Below are positions 42,125 to 51,167 of a stretch of 64,000 nucleotides of DNA, in pieces. Position numbers and translations under genes: made by a program. Within the stretch, counting starts at the first letter, position 1. Every line of letters starts with the position of its first letter. Below the pieces are notes generated by a model. It was not told the DNA's origin. It ran no database searches and saw nothing but the letters and a program-made list of their open reading frames with translations. This DNA comes from Salipiger pallidus (GTDB taxonomy: Bacteria > Pseudomonadota > Alphaproteobacteria > Rhodobacterales > Rhodobacteraceae): contig NZ_BMJV01000006.1 in assembly GCF_014643635.1 (NCBI RefSeq), forward strand, positions 310,001 through 374,000, in the 5' to 3' direction.

Positions 42125-43052
42125 GGCGACGCCCCGGCGCGGCATGCAGCAGCCACAGGAAGACGGCGGCGCCGAAGACGGCGATGACCGTGGCGGCGGG
42201 GATCTCGAAGGGGAAGCGCACGATGCGGCCGATCACGTCTGCGGCCAGCAGCAGCGCACCGCCGCCCACGGCGATCAACGGCAGATTGGCGCGCAGGTTG
42301 TCGCCGCGCCAGCGCGCGACGATGTTGGGGGCGACAAGCCCCACGAAGGGGAAGGCACCCACGGTCACCAGCACCAGCGCGGTGATCACCGACACCACCA
42401 CCAGCCCCAGCATCCGCGTCTGCGCGTAATCGAGGCCAAGGCTGCGCGCCTGCGTCTCGCCAAGCCCCAGAATGGTGATGCGGTCGGCGATGACATAGAG
42501 AAGCCCGGCCAGCGCGGCGATGGCCCAGAGCCATTCGTACCGCCCGATCATCACGCCGGAAAACTCGCCAAGCCGCCATGCTCCCAGCGATTGCATGAGG
42601 TCCGCGCTCCAGGCGATGTAGACACCCACGGCGCCAAGCACCCCGCCATAGACGATGCCGACGATGGGCAGCAGCATCGGGTCTTCACGGGGCAGGCGGG
42701 CGGCAAGGGCAAGATAGCCCAGCATCCCCACCATCGCAGCGGCGGCGGCCACCAGCATCTTGCCGGCGACGGCCATGCCCGGGACCAGCAGCATCACTGC
42801 CAGAAGGCCTAGCATCGACGCTTCGGGCGCGCCGGTGAAGGACGGCTCGACCATGCGGTTCTGAACGACCTGCTGCACCACGACCCCCGCTAGGGCAAGG
42901 CCCGCGCCCGCCAGCAGCGCCGCGGCGGTGCGGGGAATGCGGCTGACCACCATGAGCCAGACGGGATCGTCCCCCATGGAGGCAACCCCGATAAGCAGAC
43001 TGGCCACGACAAGCGCGGCCAGCAGGGCAAGTGTGATCAGCCAAGCCTTCAA
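42117..43052 (-). CDS. iron-siderophore ABC transporter permease (FecCD type), first
   Basis: A 311-residue FecCD-fold permease. VVSRIPRTAAALLAGAGLALAGVVVQ and GAFPFVGLVAPNIVARW are family segments. It lies five bases after the binding-protein gene and precedes the second permease. Confidence 0.9.
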   Translation of the reverse strand: MKAWLITLALLAALVVASLLIGVASMGDDPVWLMVVSRIPRTAAALLAGAGLALAGVVVQQVVQNRMVEPSFTGAPEASMLGLLAVMLLVPGMAVAGKMLVAAAAAMVGMLGYLALAARLPREDPMLLPIVGIVYGGVLGAVGVYIAWSADLMQSLGAWRLGEFSGVMIGRYEWLWAIAALAGLLYVIADRITILGLGETQARSLGLDYAQTRMLGLVVVSVITALVLVTVGAFPFVGLVAPNIVARWRGDNLRANLPLIAVGGGALLLAADVIGRIVRFPFEIPAATVIAVFGAAVFLWLLHAAPGRRHG

Positions 43053-43056
43053 GGTA

Positions 43057-43977
43057 TCAGCTTTCGCTTGCCGAGGTCTCGAAGGCGGCCAGCACTTCGT
43101 CCAGCGTCTGGATCAGCGACGATGCGCCACCGCCCGAAATGTACATGGGGCCGGGGGACAGGTAGACGATGTGGTCGTTCTGTGCCGCGCGGGTGCTGGC
43201 GACGATCTGGTTGTCGAGCGTGGCACGCGCCGCTTCGCCATCGGCCTGAATGGCCGCGCCGCGGTCGATAACGAAGATCCAGTCGGGGTCGGCCTCGGCG
43301 ATGAACTCAAAGCTGATGGCCTGGCCGTGACGGTCCGCTTCGAGGCCCGGATGCGCCTCGGGCATGCCAAGCGCGCCGTGCAGCCAGCCAAAGCGGCTGT
43401 CGGCACCGAAGGCCGAGATCTTGCCGCCGTTGGTCAGGATCACCAGCGCGTCACCTTGGGTTTCGGCGGCGGCGCGCACGGCGGTGACCTTTTCGTCAAG
43501 CTCGGCCGCCAGCTCTTCGGCCTCGGCTTCCATGCCGAAGAGGGTGCCGTAGGAGATGACCGTCTCGCGGGTCTCGGCCACCATGTCGCGGCCTTCGTTG
43601 GTCATGTCGATGGTGGTTGCGATGCGGCTCAGGCCGTCCACCACGGCCGAGGACCGGCCACCGGCGACGATGAGGTCAGGCTGCAGCACGGCAAGCGCCT
43701 CGTAATCGGGCTCGAACAGGGTACCGACGGTTTGGGCATCGGGCTGCGCTTCGTCGATGCCCTCGATGTAGAGCGGTGCGGGCAGGCCGGCGATAGGCTG
43801 ACCCAGCGCGGTGATGGTGTCGGCGGCAGGCGCGTCGAAAACCACGACCTTTTCGGGGGCGGCGGTCAGTTCGACCGGGCCGGTGGCGGTGTCGATGGTG
43901 ACGACCTGGTCGTCCTGGGCAGCCGCCGCAGAGGCGGAGAGACCGGCAACAAGCCCGGCGATGAGCAGATGGCGCAT
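43057..43977 (-). CDS. iron-siderophore ABC transporter substrate-binding protein
   Basis: A 306-residue periplasmic binding protein with a signal peptide (LLIAGLVAGLSASAAAAQ). The TroA/FhuD-type domain has EKVVVFDAPAADTITALG near the start and LEPDYEALAVLQPDLIV in the middle. It captures a ferric siderophore or similar complex; which one is unknown, though FatB/ViuP-like importers have the same order. The start at 43977 is where the signal begins. Confidence 0.9.
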   Translation of the reverse strand: MRHLLIAGLVAGLSASAAAAQDDQVVTIDTATGPVELTAAPEKVVVFDAPAADTITALGQPIAGLPAPLYIEGIDEAQPDAQTVGTLFEPDYEALAVLQPDLIVAGGRSSAVVDGLSRIATTIDMTNEGRDMVAETRETVISYGTLFGMEAEAEELAAELDEKVTAVRAAAETQGDALVILTNGGKISAFGADSRFGWLHGALGMPEAHPGLEADRHGQAISFEFIAEADPDWIFVIDRGAAIQADGEAARATLDNQIVASTRAAQNDHIVYLSPGPMYISGGGASSLIQTLDEVLAAFETSASES

Positions 43978-44081
43978 GATACGGCTCCAGTGATCTGGTT
44001 GGGCGCGTGGCGTGGCATCTGCCGGCTTCGCTGGGATGTGATCGTGATGCCAATTGTTCCCGGCAGCTGCAATGTGTAATC

Positions 44082-44096
44082 TGACATAAATTATCA
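44082..44096. promoter_or_regulatory. TGA-N9-TCA iron-box-like motif
   Basis: TGA-CATAAATTA-TCA matches the IRO-box pattern (TGA-N9-TCA) bound by RirA-type iron regulators in alphaproteobacteria. It lies between the divergent siderophore importer and DUF2218 genes, 20 bases before the latter's ATG. The motif is short, so chance is possible. Confidence 0.4.
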
Positions 44097-44115
44097 ACTT
44101 TCGGAGTACGCCTTG

Positions 44116-44406
44116 ATGTCAATGAAAGAAACGGGGGTCTTCGAGACTTCGAATGCCTCGAAATACCTGCAACAGCTGTGCAAGCACTTCGCGCACAAGG
44201 TTGAGGTGGAGTATGACGAGACCTCGGGCCGTGCCGAGTTGTTCTCGGGGCCGGCCATCATGAGTGCCACGCCCGAGCGGCTGACAGTCACGATCACCGC
44301 CGAAGACGAAGATGGTCTTGAAAAGGCGCGCGGCGCGATCGACCGGCACCTTGAGAAGTTCGCCTTCCGCGAGGACTTCAAGACAATGAGCTGGACTGCT
44401 GCCTGA
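44116..44406 (+). CDS. DUF2218-containing protein
   Basis: A 96-residue protein: N-terminal region FETSNASKYLQQLCKHFAHKVEV, then LTVTITAEDEDGLEKARGAIDRHLEKFAFRE, the pattern of DUF2218. GGAG lies nine bases before the ATG at 44116 (a TTG three bases earlier is possible). The family often accompanies iron-siderophore genes; divergent placement beside the importer fits this. Function is unknown. Confidence 0.8.
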   Translation: MSMKETGVFETSNASKYLQQLCKHFAHKVEVEYDETSGRAELFSGPAIMSATPERLTVTITAEDEDGLEKARGAIDRHLEKFAFREDFKTMSWTAA

Positions 44407-44807
44407 CGGGTACTGCCCGATCAGGCGCTTGCAGGGCCTTCGGTGCCCGGTGGATAAGGCCCCCTTGCGGGGCCTTTGTCATGCGTGGGTCTTCGAGTGC
44501 CGTCCGGGCCGCGAGGGATCGGTGCCGGGGCCGAGTCGCTTTTGGGGCTGCGGTGCTTCGGCGCGTGACCTTCCGTAACCTATCGGAAACTTTGCCGGTG
44601 AAAACTTGCATGGGCCCTGCGGCGTAGGGCGCGCGCAATCGCACATAACCGACATGGCGGTAGGGCGACCGGAGCGCCTATAGTATCAATTAAAATCAAT
44701 AGCTTGTGGCCATTCAGAAGCCGGAACTCCATGCGCGGTCCTGCGCCATGGATGCCGCAAAGCGTCGCGAATGGGTCGCAAACGAAACGCTTGCTATCTG
44801 CAGCGGC
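44407..44807. other. intergenic region between DUF2218 gene and serC leader
   Basis: About 400 bases without a recognised gene. A good terminator lies at 44456. The stretch at 44680-44700 is A/T-rich (CTATAGTATCAATTAAAATCAA) and is the likeliest promoter region for serC. Short open frames here are not protein-like. Confidence 0.5.
44456..44478 (+). terminator. Rho-independent terminator after DUF2218 gene
   Basis: AAGGCCCC and GGGGCCTT pair around a short loop (44456-44476), followed by T. Confidence 0.75.
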
Positions 44808-44873
44808 GCACCCTAAGTGCAGCGGCGGGACACCCTTCCCCAACGAAGGGCATCTATCTGTAAGGTTAGGCTA
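44808..44873 (+). ncRNA. serC-type leader RNA with possible pseudoknot
   Basis: Directly before serC lie hairpin 1 GCAC-CCTAA-GTGC (44808-44820) and hairpin 2 CCCTTC-CCCAAC-GAAGGG (44833-44850), then TAAGGTTAGGCTACATA before the ATG. The CCTAA loop of hairpin 1 is complementary to TTAGG at 44866-44870, next to the ribosome-binding region, which would make a pseudoknot. The layout and the serC context agree with the conserved serC RNA motif of alphaproteobacteria as I remember it; its ligand, if any, is unknown. Confidence 0.65.
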
Positions 44874-44877
44874 CATA

Positions 44878-46032
44878 ATGGCTGATAAGCACCCCACCGC
44901 ACGCCCGGCGAATCCGCGTTTTTCGTCCGGCCCCTGCGCCAAGATCCCCCATTTCACTGTCGATATGCTGGCTGATGCCGCGCTCGGTCGGTCGCACCGT
45001 GCCAAGATCGGCAAGGAAAAGCTCGCCGCTGCCATTGAAGGCACCCGCGAGATCCTCGGCATTCCCGCCGACTACAAGATCGGCATCGTTCCCGCGTCCG
45101 ACACAGGCGCCGTCGAGATGGCGATGTGGTCGCTGCTGGGCGAACGCAAGGCCACCATGGTTGCATGGGAAAGCTTCGGCGCAGGCTGGGTCACCGACGT
45201 GGTCAAGCAGCTGAAGATCGACGCTGAGGTCAAGACCGCCGATTATGGCGACATCGTCGACCTTGCCACCGTCGATTTCGACACCGACGTCGTCTTCACC
45301 TGGAACGGCACCACCTCGGGCGTGCGCCTCCCGAACGGCGATGCGATCCCCGCGGACCGCGCTGGCCTGACCATCTGCGACGCCACCTCGGCGGCCTTCG
45401 CGCAGGACCTGCCCTGGGACAAGCTCGACGTGACCACCTTCTCCTGGCAGAAGGTGATGGGCGGCGAAGCGGCCCACGGCATGCTGATCCTGTCGCCCCG
45501 TGCGGTCGAGCGTCTCGAGAACTACACCCCTGCATGGCCCTTGCCGAAAATCTTCCGCCTGACCAAGGGCGGCAAGCTGATCGAGGGCATCTTCAAGGGT
45601 GAGACGATCAACACCCCCTCCATGCTCGCGGTCGAGGATTACCTCGTCGCACTGGACTGGGCGAAGAAGATCGGCGGCCTGAAGGCGCTGCAGGAACGCG
45701 CGGACACCAACGCCAAGGTGCTGTGGGACTTCTGCGACCGCAACGACTGGATCGCGAACCTTGCCAATGATCCGGCAACCCGGTCGAACACCAGCGTTTG
45801 CCTCAAGTTCACCGACGATCGCATCCAGGACGGCCCCGCCTTTGCCAAGGCCGTGGCCAAGAAACTGGAAGATCACGGCGTTGCGCTGGATGTCGGTGCG
45901 TACCGCGATGCTCCGGCTGGCCTGCGCATCTGGTGCGGTGCGACGATCGAGGCATCGGACGTCGAGGCGCTGACCCTCTGGCTCAAGTGGGCCTTCGAGG
46001 AAGCCCTCGAAGCGCAGACCGCCGCCGCCTGA
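44878..46032 (+). CDS. serC: phosphoserine aminotransferase
   Basis: A 384-residue PLP enzyme that makes phosphoserine from 3-phosphohydroxypyruvate. The start [20 protein letters not shown] and the PLP Lys192 in [14 protein letters not shown] fit the longer alphaproteobacterial SerC type. It is preceded by the leader RNA and followed by serA. Confidence 0.95.
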   Translation: MADKHPTARPANPRFSSGPCAKIPHFTVDMLADAALGRSHRAKIGKEKLAAAIEGTREILGIPADYKIGIVPASDTGAVEMAMWSLLGERKATMVAWESFGAGWVTDVVKQLKIDAEVKTADYGDIVDLATVDFDTDVVFTWNGTTSGVRLPNGDAIPADRAGLTICDATSAAFAQDLPWDKLDVTTFSWQKVMGGEAAHGMLILSPRAVERLENYTPAWPLPKIFRLTKGGKLIEGIFKGETINTPSMLAVEDYLVALDWAKKIGGLKALQERADTNAKVLWDFCDRNDWIANLANDPATRSNTSVCLKFTDDRIQDGPAFAKAVAKKLEDHGVALDVGAYRDAPAGLRIWCGATIEASDVEALTLWLKWAFEEALEAQTAAA

Positions 46033-46059
46033 TCCGCTGACCACACCCAATTGCTGAGC

Positions 46060-46079
46060 GGTGGGCCTTTTGGCCCACC
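46060..46079 (+). terminator. perfect hairpin between serC and serA
   Basis: GGTGGGCC-TTTT-GGCCCACC is an 8-bp perfect stem with no T tail, 28 bases after the serC stop and 35 before the serA ATG. It could be a partial terminator or RNA-stability element that sets the serC:serA ratio. Confidence 0.5.
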
Positions 46080-46113
46080 GGACACTCCCCGTATATCCGA
46101 AGGATACCCGAAA

Positions 46114-47709
46114 ATGCCCAAGGTTCTCGTTTCCGACAAGCTTTCCGAAACCGCCGTCCAGATCTTCCGCGATCGCGGCATCGAGGTCGACTACCTGCCC
46201 GACGTCGGCAAGGACAAGGAAAAGCTCGCCGAGATCATCGGCCAGTATGATGGCCTCGCCATCCGCTCCGCGACCAAGGTGACGCCGTCGCTGCTCGAGC
46301 ATGCGACCAACCTCAAGGTCGTGGGCCGTGCCGGCATCGGCACCGACAACGTCGACAAGGAAGCGTCTTCCAAGAAAGGCGTGATCGTGATGAACACGCC
46401 CTTCGGCAACATGATCACCACCGCCGAACATGCTATTGCGATGATGTTCTCGGTCGCGCGCCAGATCCCCGAAGCCGACGCCTCGACCCAGGCGGGCAAA
46501 TGGGAAAAGTCGAAGTTCATGGGCGTCGAGCTGACCGGCAAGACCCTTGGCGTCATCGGCGCGGGCAACATCGGCGGTATCGTCTGCGACCGTGCACGCG
46601 GCCTCAAGATGAAGGTCGTGGCCTATGACCCCTTCCTCTCCGCCGAGAAGGCCGAGGACATGCAGGTCGAGAAGGTCGAGCTTGACGAGCTTCTGAAGCG
46701 CGCCGATTTCATCACCCTGCACGTGCCGCTGACCGATGGCACCCGCAACATCCTGTCCGCCGAGAACCTCGCCAAGACCAAGAAGGGCGTGCGGATCATC
46801 AACTGTGCCCGTGGCGGCCTCGTGGACGAGGCGGCTCTGGCCGAGCTGCTGAAATCCGGCCACGTCGCCGGTGCCGCCTTCGACGTGTTCGCGGAAGAGC
46901 CCGCCAAGGACAACGTGCTCTTCGGTCTGCCGAACGTGGTCTGCACCCCGCACCTTGGCGCATCGACCACCGAAGCGCAGGAGAACGTGGCCCTTCAGGT
47001 GGCCGAGCAGATGTCGGATTACCTGCTGACCGGTGCCGTGACCAACGCGCTCAACATGCCGTCGGTGACCGCCGAGGAAGCCAAGGTCATGGGCCCCTGG
47101 ATCAAGACCGCCGGCCATCTGGGCAACTTCATCGGCCAGATGACCGATGACGAGCCGATCAAGTCGATCAACATCCTCTACGATGGCGAAGCGTCCACGA
47201 TGAACCTGCAGGCGCTGAACTGCGCGCTGATCGCGGGCATCATGAAGACCGTGAACCCCGAGGTGAACATGGTCTCCGCCCCGGCGCTGGCCAAGGATCG
47301 CGGCATCAAGATCGCCACGACCAATCAGGCGCAGTCGGGCGTGTTCGAAGGCTACATCAAGGTGACCATCACCACCCCGACCAAGGAGCGTTCGATCGCG
47401 GGCACCGTGTTCTCGGATGGCAAGCCGCGCTTCATCCAGATCAAGGGCATCAACATCGACGCCGAAGTGGGTGAGCACATGCTCTACACCACGAACGAGG
47501 ACATCCCCGGCATCATCGGCAAGCTCGGCACCATGCTGGGCGAGCACAAGGTGAACCTTGCGAACTTCACTCTTGGCCGGTCGATCCAGGGCGGCGAGGC
47601 CATCGCGATCTCGTACCTCGATGAGGCGATTGCCGAGAGCGCGGTCAAGGCGCTCAAGGACACCGGCCTCTTCCGGCAGGTGAAGCCGCTGCAGTTCGAC
47701 ATGAACTGA
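46114..47709 (+). CDS. serA: D-3-phosphoglycerate dehydrogenase
   Basis: A 531-residue NAD enzyme, first step of serine synthesis. GVIGAGNIGG is the Rossmann loop; INCARGG (Arg), VFAEEP (Glu) and TPHLGAST (His) are catalytic segments. The length and the C-terminal ACT domain (from about 455, HMLYTTNEDIPGIIGKLG) mark the long, serine-regulated type. The ATG at 46114 has AAGGA upstream. Confidence 0.96.
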   Translation: MPKVLVSDKLSETAVQIFRDRGIEVDYLPDVGKDKEKLAEIIGQYDGLAIRSATKVTPSLLEHATNLKVVGRAGIGTDNVDKEASSKKGVIVMNTPFGNMITTAEHAIAMMFSVARQIPEADASTQAGKWEKSKFMGVELTGKTLGVIGAGNIGGIVCDRARGLKMKVVAYDPFLSAEKAEDMQVEKVELDELLKRADFITLHVPLTDGTRNILSAENLAKTKKGVRIINCARGGLVDEAALAELLKSGHVAGAAFDVFAEEPAKDNVLFGLPNVVCTPHLGASTTEAQENVALQVAEQMSDYLLTGAVTNALNMPSVTAEEAKVMGPWIKTAGHLGNFIGQMTDDEPIKSINILYDGEASTMNLQALNCALIAGIMKTVNPEVNMVSAPALAKDRGIKIATTNQAQSGVFEGYIKVTITTPTKERSIAGTVFSDGKPRFIQIKGINIDAEVGEHMLYTTNEDIPGIIGKLGTMLGEHKVNLANFTLGRSIQGGEAIAISYLDEAIAESAVKALKDTGLFRQVKPLQFDMN

Positions 47710-47730
47710 TACTGTCTCTACTAAATTCAG

Positions 47731-47760
47731 AAGGGGCGTCCGGATACGGGCGCCCCTTTT
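47731..47760 (+). terminator. Rho-independent terminator after serA
   Basis: AAGGGGCG (47731-47738) pairs with CGCCCCTT (47751-47758), followed by more T. It lies 21 bases after the serA stop. Confidence 0.85.
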
Positions 47761-47782
47761 GCGTTCCCGCCCATGATGTCTG

Positions 47783-47804
47783 GCCCGAAAGGTGGCTTTC
47801 GGGC
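47783..47804 (+). promoter_or_regulatory. perfect hairpin upstream of HAD gene
   Basis: GCCCGAAAG-GTGG-CTTTCGGGC, a 9-bp perfect stem, 55 bases before the ATG of the HAD hydrolase gene. No T run follows. Confidence 0.4.
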
Positions 47805-47859
47805 TGTGCAGGCATTAGGTCAGTCGGGGATGGCCTGCCGCCGCCTTGAAGGAGGAGAC

Positions 47860-48489
47860 ATGGAAGGAGGACACAAGGTCCGCTGCCTGATGCTCGACGT
47901 CGATGGCGTGCTGGTACACGGCTGCCCGGAAGGCAACCGTGGCTGGAGCACGCGTCTGCAGGAGGATCTCGGCCTGTCTCCCGAAGAGCTGGAGCAGGGG
48001 GGTTTCGTCCGGGACTGGCCCGAGATCGTCGTGGGCCGCATGGGTCTTCGCCCCGCGCTTGAACGGTTCCTGTCGGAGGTCGGATCGTCCGTCAGCGCCG
48101 AGGCCCTGCTAAGTTACTGGTTCGCGAAGGACTCCCGCATCGACATGGCGGTTCTGGACGATTGCCGCGCGGCACGGGCGGGCGGCCTCGCGGTTTACCT
48201 GGCCACCAACCAGGAGCATCTGCGTGCGGCGTATCTCATGCAGGACATGGGGTTGGGCGCGGAGGTGGAAGGCATCTTTCATTCTGCGCAACTGGGCGCG
48301 CGCAAGCCCTCTCCGGAGTTCTACGCAAAAGCCGAACGCCTGAGCGGTCTCCCGGCGCCCGAGATTTTGCTGGTGGACGACACCGCCGCCAACGTTGACG
48401 CCGCGCGCGCGGCGGGTTGGCAGGCGGTGCACTGGGACGGAAGAGAGCCGCTGGCCGAGATCCTGCGCCGTTGCGGCGCCGTCTGCTAG
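47860..48489 (+). CDS. HAD-superfamily hydrolase (subfamily IA-like)
   Basis: A 209-residue phosphatase-like protein. Motif I is MLDVDGVLV with the nucleophile Asp, motif II ATNQ, motif III the Lys of ARKPSPEFY, and motif IV VDDTAANV. The substrate is unknown. GGAGGAG directly before the ATG at 47860 decides the start. Confidence 0.88.
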   Translation: MEGGHKVRCLMLDVDGVLVHGCPEGNRGWSTRLQEDLGLSPEELEQGGFVRDWPEIVVGRMGLRPALERFLSEVGSSVSAEALLSYWFAKDSRIDMAVLDDCRAARAGGLAVYLATNQEHLRAAYLMQDMGLGAEVEGIFHSAQLGARKPSPEFYAKAERLSGLPAPEILLVDDTAANVDAARAAGWQAVHWDGREPLAEILRRCGAVC

Positions 48490-48567
48490 CGCGAACAATC
48501 CGCCCTGCCGGGGTTGCTGCGCGGCGCTTCCGGCGCAAGTAATAGGGCAGGACAAAGGACTTATTCC

Positions 48568-49287
48568 ATGCAACCCATTTTCGCCGTGGGCGACATCCAC
48601 GGCCAGATCGACGAGCTTCACAAGGTTCTGGACCAGATTGACGCGGATGACGCGGCGGGGTCCACCGTCGTGTTCTGCGGCGACCTCGTGGACCGTGGCC
48701 CGGACAGCCGCGCCGTGATCGACACCCTCATGCAGGGGCAGGCGGACGGCAAGCCGTGGGTCGTGCTCATTGGAAACCACGACCGCTACCTGCTGCGCTA
48801 TCTCGAGGATGCCGCGTTTCAGGATCCGCAGACCTCGCGTCCGCTCTATTACACCGACCCGCCCATCGGTGGCGACAAGACGCTGCGCTCCTATGGGGTC
48901 GACACCCAACCGAGCCGCTGGCCGGAGGACGTGCAGGCCGACGCCCGCGAGGCGGTGCCGCAGGCCCATCGCGACTGGCTTGCCGCGCTGCCGCGCATCC
49001 ACGAGACGGACGATCAGATCTTCGTCCATGCCGGGCTGCGCCCCGGGATCGCGCTCGGGGATCAGGTCGAGGACGACCTGCTGTGGATACGCGAACCGTT
49101 CCTGAGCGACCGCACCGATTGGGGCCGCCTCGTGGTGCACGGGCACACGGCGCTTGACCGTCCGCAGCTATATAGCAACCGGCTCAACCTCGATGGTGGG
49201 GCGGGCTACGGGCGGCCGCTGGTGCCGGCGCTGCTATTCGGCGACGAGACCTTCGTTCTGGAGGGGCGCGGTCGCAGCCGTCTTTAG
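48568..49287 (+). CDS. PPP-family metallophosphatase
   Basis: A 239-residue enzyme with the phosphoesterase motifs GDIHG, GDLVDRG and GNHD, and later VHAG and VHGHT. Similar proteins dephosphorylate phosphoproteins or split Ap4A. Which applies is not known. Its last 54 bases overlap the end of the SulP gene on the other strand. Confidence 0.9.
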   Translation: MQPIFAVGDIHGQIDELHKVLDQIDADDAAGSTVVFCGDLVDRGPDSRAVIDTLMQGQADGKPWVVLIGNHDRYLLRYLEDAAFQDPQTSRPLYYTDPPIGGDKTLRSYGVDTQPSRWPEDVQADAREAVPQAHRDWLAALPRIHETDDQIFVHAGLRPGIALGDQVEDDLLWIREPFLSDRTDWGRLVVHGHTALDRPQLYSNRLNLDGGAGYGRPLVPALLFGDETFVLEGRGRSRL

Positions 49288-51003
49288 GTCCGCCTGCAGC
49301 GCGCACCACGCGTCATACTGCGCAAGGAAGACCTGGCCCGACAGCTCATGCAGGAAATGCGAGCGCTGCAGCCGGTCCATCACGGGGCCCTTCACCTCGG
49401 TAAGGTGCAGCGCGATGCCCAGCTCGGATAGGCGGCGGTTGAGCTCTTCGAGGGTCTCGAGCGCGCTCATGTCGATTTCGTTTACGGCGGGGCACATCAG
49501 CACCACGTGGCGCAGGTTGTCGCATTCCGCGACCCGGCCCAGCACGTGATCCTCGAGAAAGCGGGCGTTGACGAAGTAGAGGCTTTCGTCGACGCGCAGG
49601 GTGAGGACACCAGGAATTGTCTCGACCTTGTGGCGTTTCACGTTGCGGAAATGCTGGGTGCCGGGGACCAGCCCGACTTCGGCCACGTGGGGTTTCGAGG
49701 TCTTGTAGAGGTGCAGGAAGATCGACAGCATCACGCCTGCCGACACACCCACCTCGACCCCCACAAGCAAGGTCAGCACGATGGTGGCGGTGACGGCGAT
49801 GAAATCGACCATGGAATAGGCCCATGTCTTTTTCAGGATCGACAAATCGACGAGGCCCAGCACCGCGACGATGATCGTCGCCGCCAGCGTGGCGTTGGGC
49901 AGATACGCAAGCAGCGGCGTCAGCACCAGCGTCGCAAGGCCGATGCCGATGGCGGTGAACGCTCCTGCGGCTGGCGTCGCTGCCCCGGCGTCGAAGTTCA
50001 CCACCGACCTTGAAAAGCCGCCCGTCACCGGAAAGCCCCCCGACAGCGCCGAGCCGATGTTCGAGGTGCCAAGGCCGATCAGCTCTTGGTCGGGGTCGAT
50101 GCGCTGGCGGCGCTTGGCGGCAAGGGTCTGTGCCACCGACACCGATTCCACGAAGCCGATGATCGAGATCAGCACCGCCGGTAACAGCAGCGTCTGCCAC
50201 ATGCCAATGTCGAAGGATGGCGCCGACAGCGGTGGCAGGCCGGTCGGGATCTCGCCCACCAGCCGTACGCCTTGCGCCCCAAGATCGAAGCCCCATGCCA
50301 GCAGCGTCGTCACCACCACGGCGGCCACCGGCCCGGCCTTGGCCAGCACATCCGCAAGGTGCGGGCCAAGGCCGGCGCGCCGCAGCAGCGGCTTCAGCCC
50401 CTTGCGGACCCAGAACAGGAAGGCGGTTGCCCCCACGCCGATGGCAAGTGTGATGGGGTTGGTCTGGTCAATATGTTCGGCGAGCGACAGGCCGAGGCTC
50501 ACCAGCGTGTGCCCCTCGGCCTTGATGCCGAAGATATGCTTGAGCTGCGAGGCGGCGATCAGCACGCCCGACGCGGTGATGAACCCCGCGATCACCGGAT
50601 GGCTGAGGAAGTTGGCCAGAAAGCCCAGCTTCAGCACCCCCAGCAGGGTCAGGAACACCCCCGAGATGAAGGCCAGCGTCACCGCGGCAAGCGCGATGTC
50701 GGCGGCTTCGGTCAGGCCAAGCTGCCCAATGGCCGCCGCCGTCATCAGCGACACGACCGCCACCGGCCCCACCGCAAGCGCCCTGCTGGTGCCGAAGATC
50801 GCATAGGCCACCAGCGGCACGATCGACGCATAGAGCCCCATCTCCGCCGGAAGCCCCGCAAGCAGCGCGTAGGCCAGAGACTGCGGGACCAGCATTACCG
50901 TCACGATCACCGCCGCCACCGCGTCCTTGGTGGCTGTCTCGCCATCATACTGGCGGGCCCAGCCGAGGATCGGCAGGTAGCGGGAAAGCGAAGGGCGGGA
51001 CAT
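49234..51003 (-). CDS. SulP-family sulfate/anion transporter with STAS domain
   Basis: A 589-residue membrane transporter. It begins MSRPSLSRYLPILGWARQY, has DAVAAVIVTVMLVPQSLAYALLAGLP (SulP signature), about a dozen helices and a C-terminal STAS domain (LRVDESLYFVNA to about residue 560). It imports sulfate or bicarbonate-like anions. The ATG at 51003 is chosen from the family N-terminus. Context near cysQ and a sulfotransferase makes sulfate likely (inference). Confidence 0.9.
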   Translation of the reverse strand: MSRPSLSRYLPILGWARQYDGETATKDAVAAVIVTVMLVPQSLAYALLAGLPAEMGLYASIVPLVAYAIFGTSRALAVGPVAVVSLMTAAAIGQLGLTEAADIALAAVTLAFISGVFLTLLGVLKLGFLANFLSHPVIAGFITASGVLIAASQLKHIFGIKAEGHTLVSLGLSLAEHIDQTNPITLAIGVGATAFLFWVRKGLKPLLRRAGLGPHLADVLAKAGPVAAVVVTTLLAWGFDLGAQGVRLVGEIPTGLPPLSAPSFDIGMWQTLLLPAVLISIIGFVESVSVAQTLAAKRRQRIDPDQELIGLGTSNIGSALSGGFPVTGGFSRSVVNFDAGAATPAAGAFTAIGIGLATLVLTPLLAYLPNATLAATIIVAVLGLVDLSILKKTWAYSMVDFIAVTATIVLTLLVGVEVGVSAGVMLSIFLHLYKTSKPHVAEVGLVPGTQHFRNVKRHKVETIPGVLTLRVDESLYFVNARFLEDHVLGRVAECDNLRHVVLMCPAVNEIDMSALETLEELNRRLSELGIALHLTEVKGPVMDRLQRSHFLHELSGQVFLAQYDAWCALQADLKTAATAPLQNEGLVAE

Positions 51004-51167
51004 GGCGTCTATCCTGTAAGAGGTCGGGCCGCCGCCGGACCAGGCCCGGTGCCTGCCGTGGCGGCGAAATGGCAGGAATAGGAGCAGGGATGCCCCGGCC
51101 ACTGATTATATATATTCAATTTGTGGAATTTTTTAAGTGTCAATCCGAGGCCGTCATGGTCCCTGCG

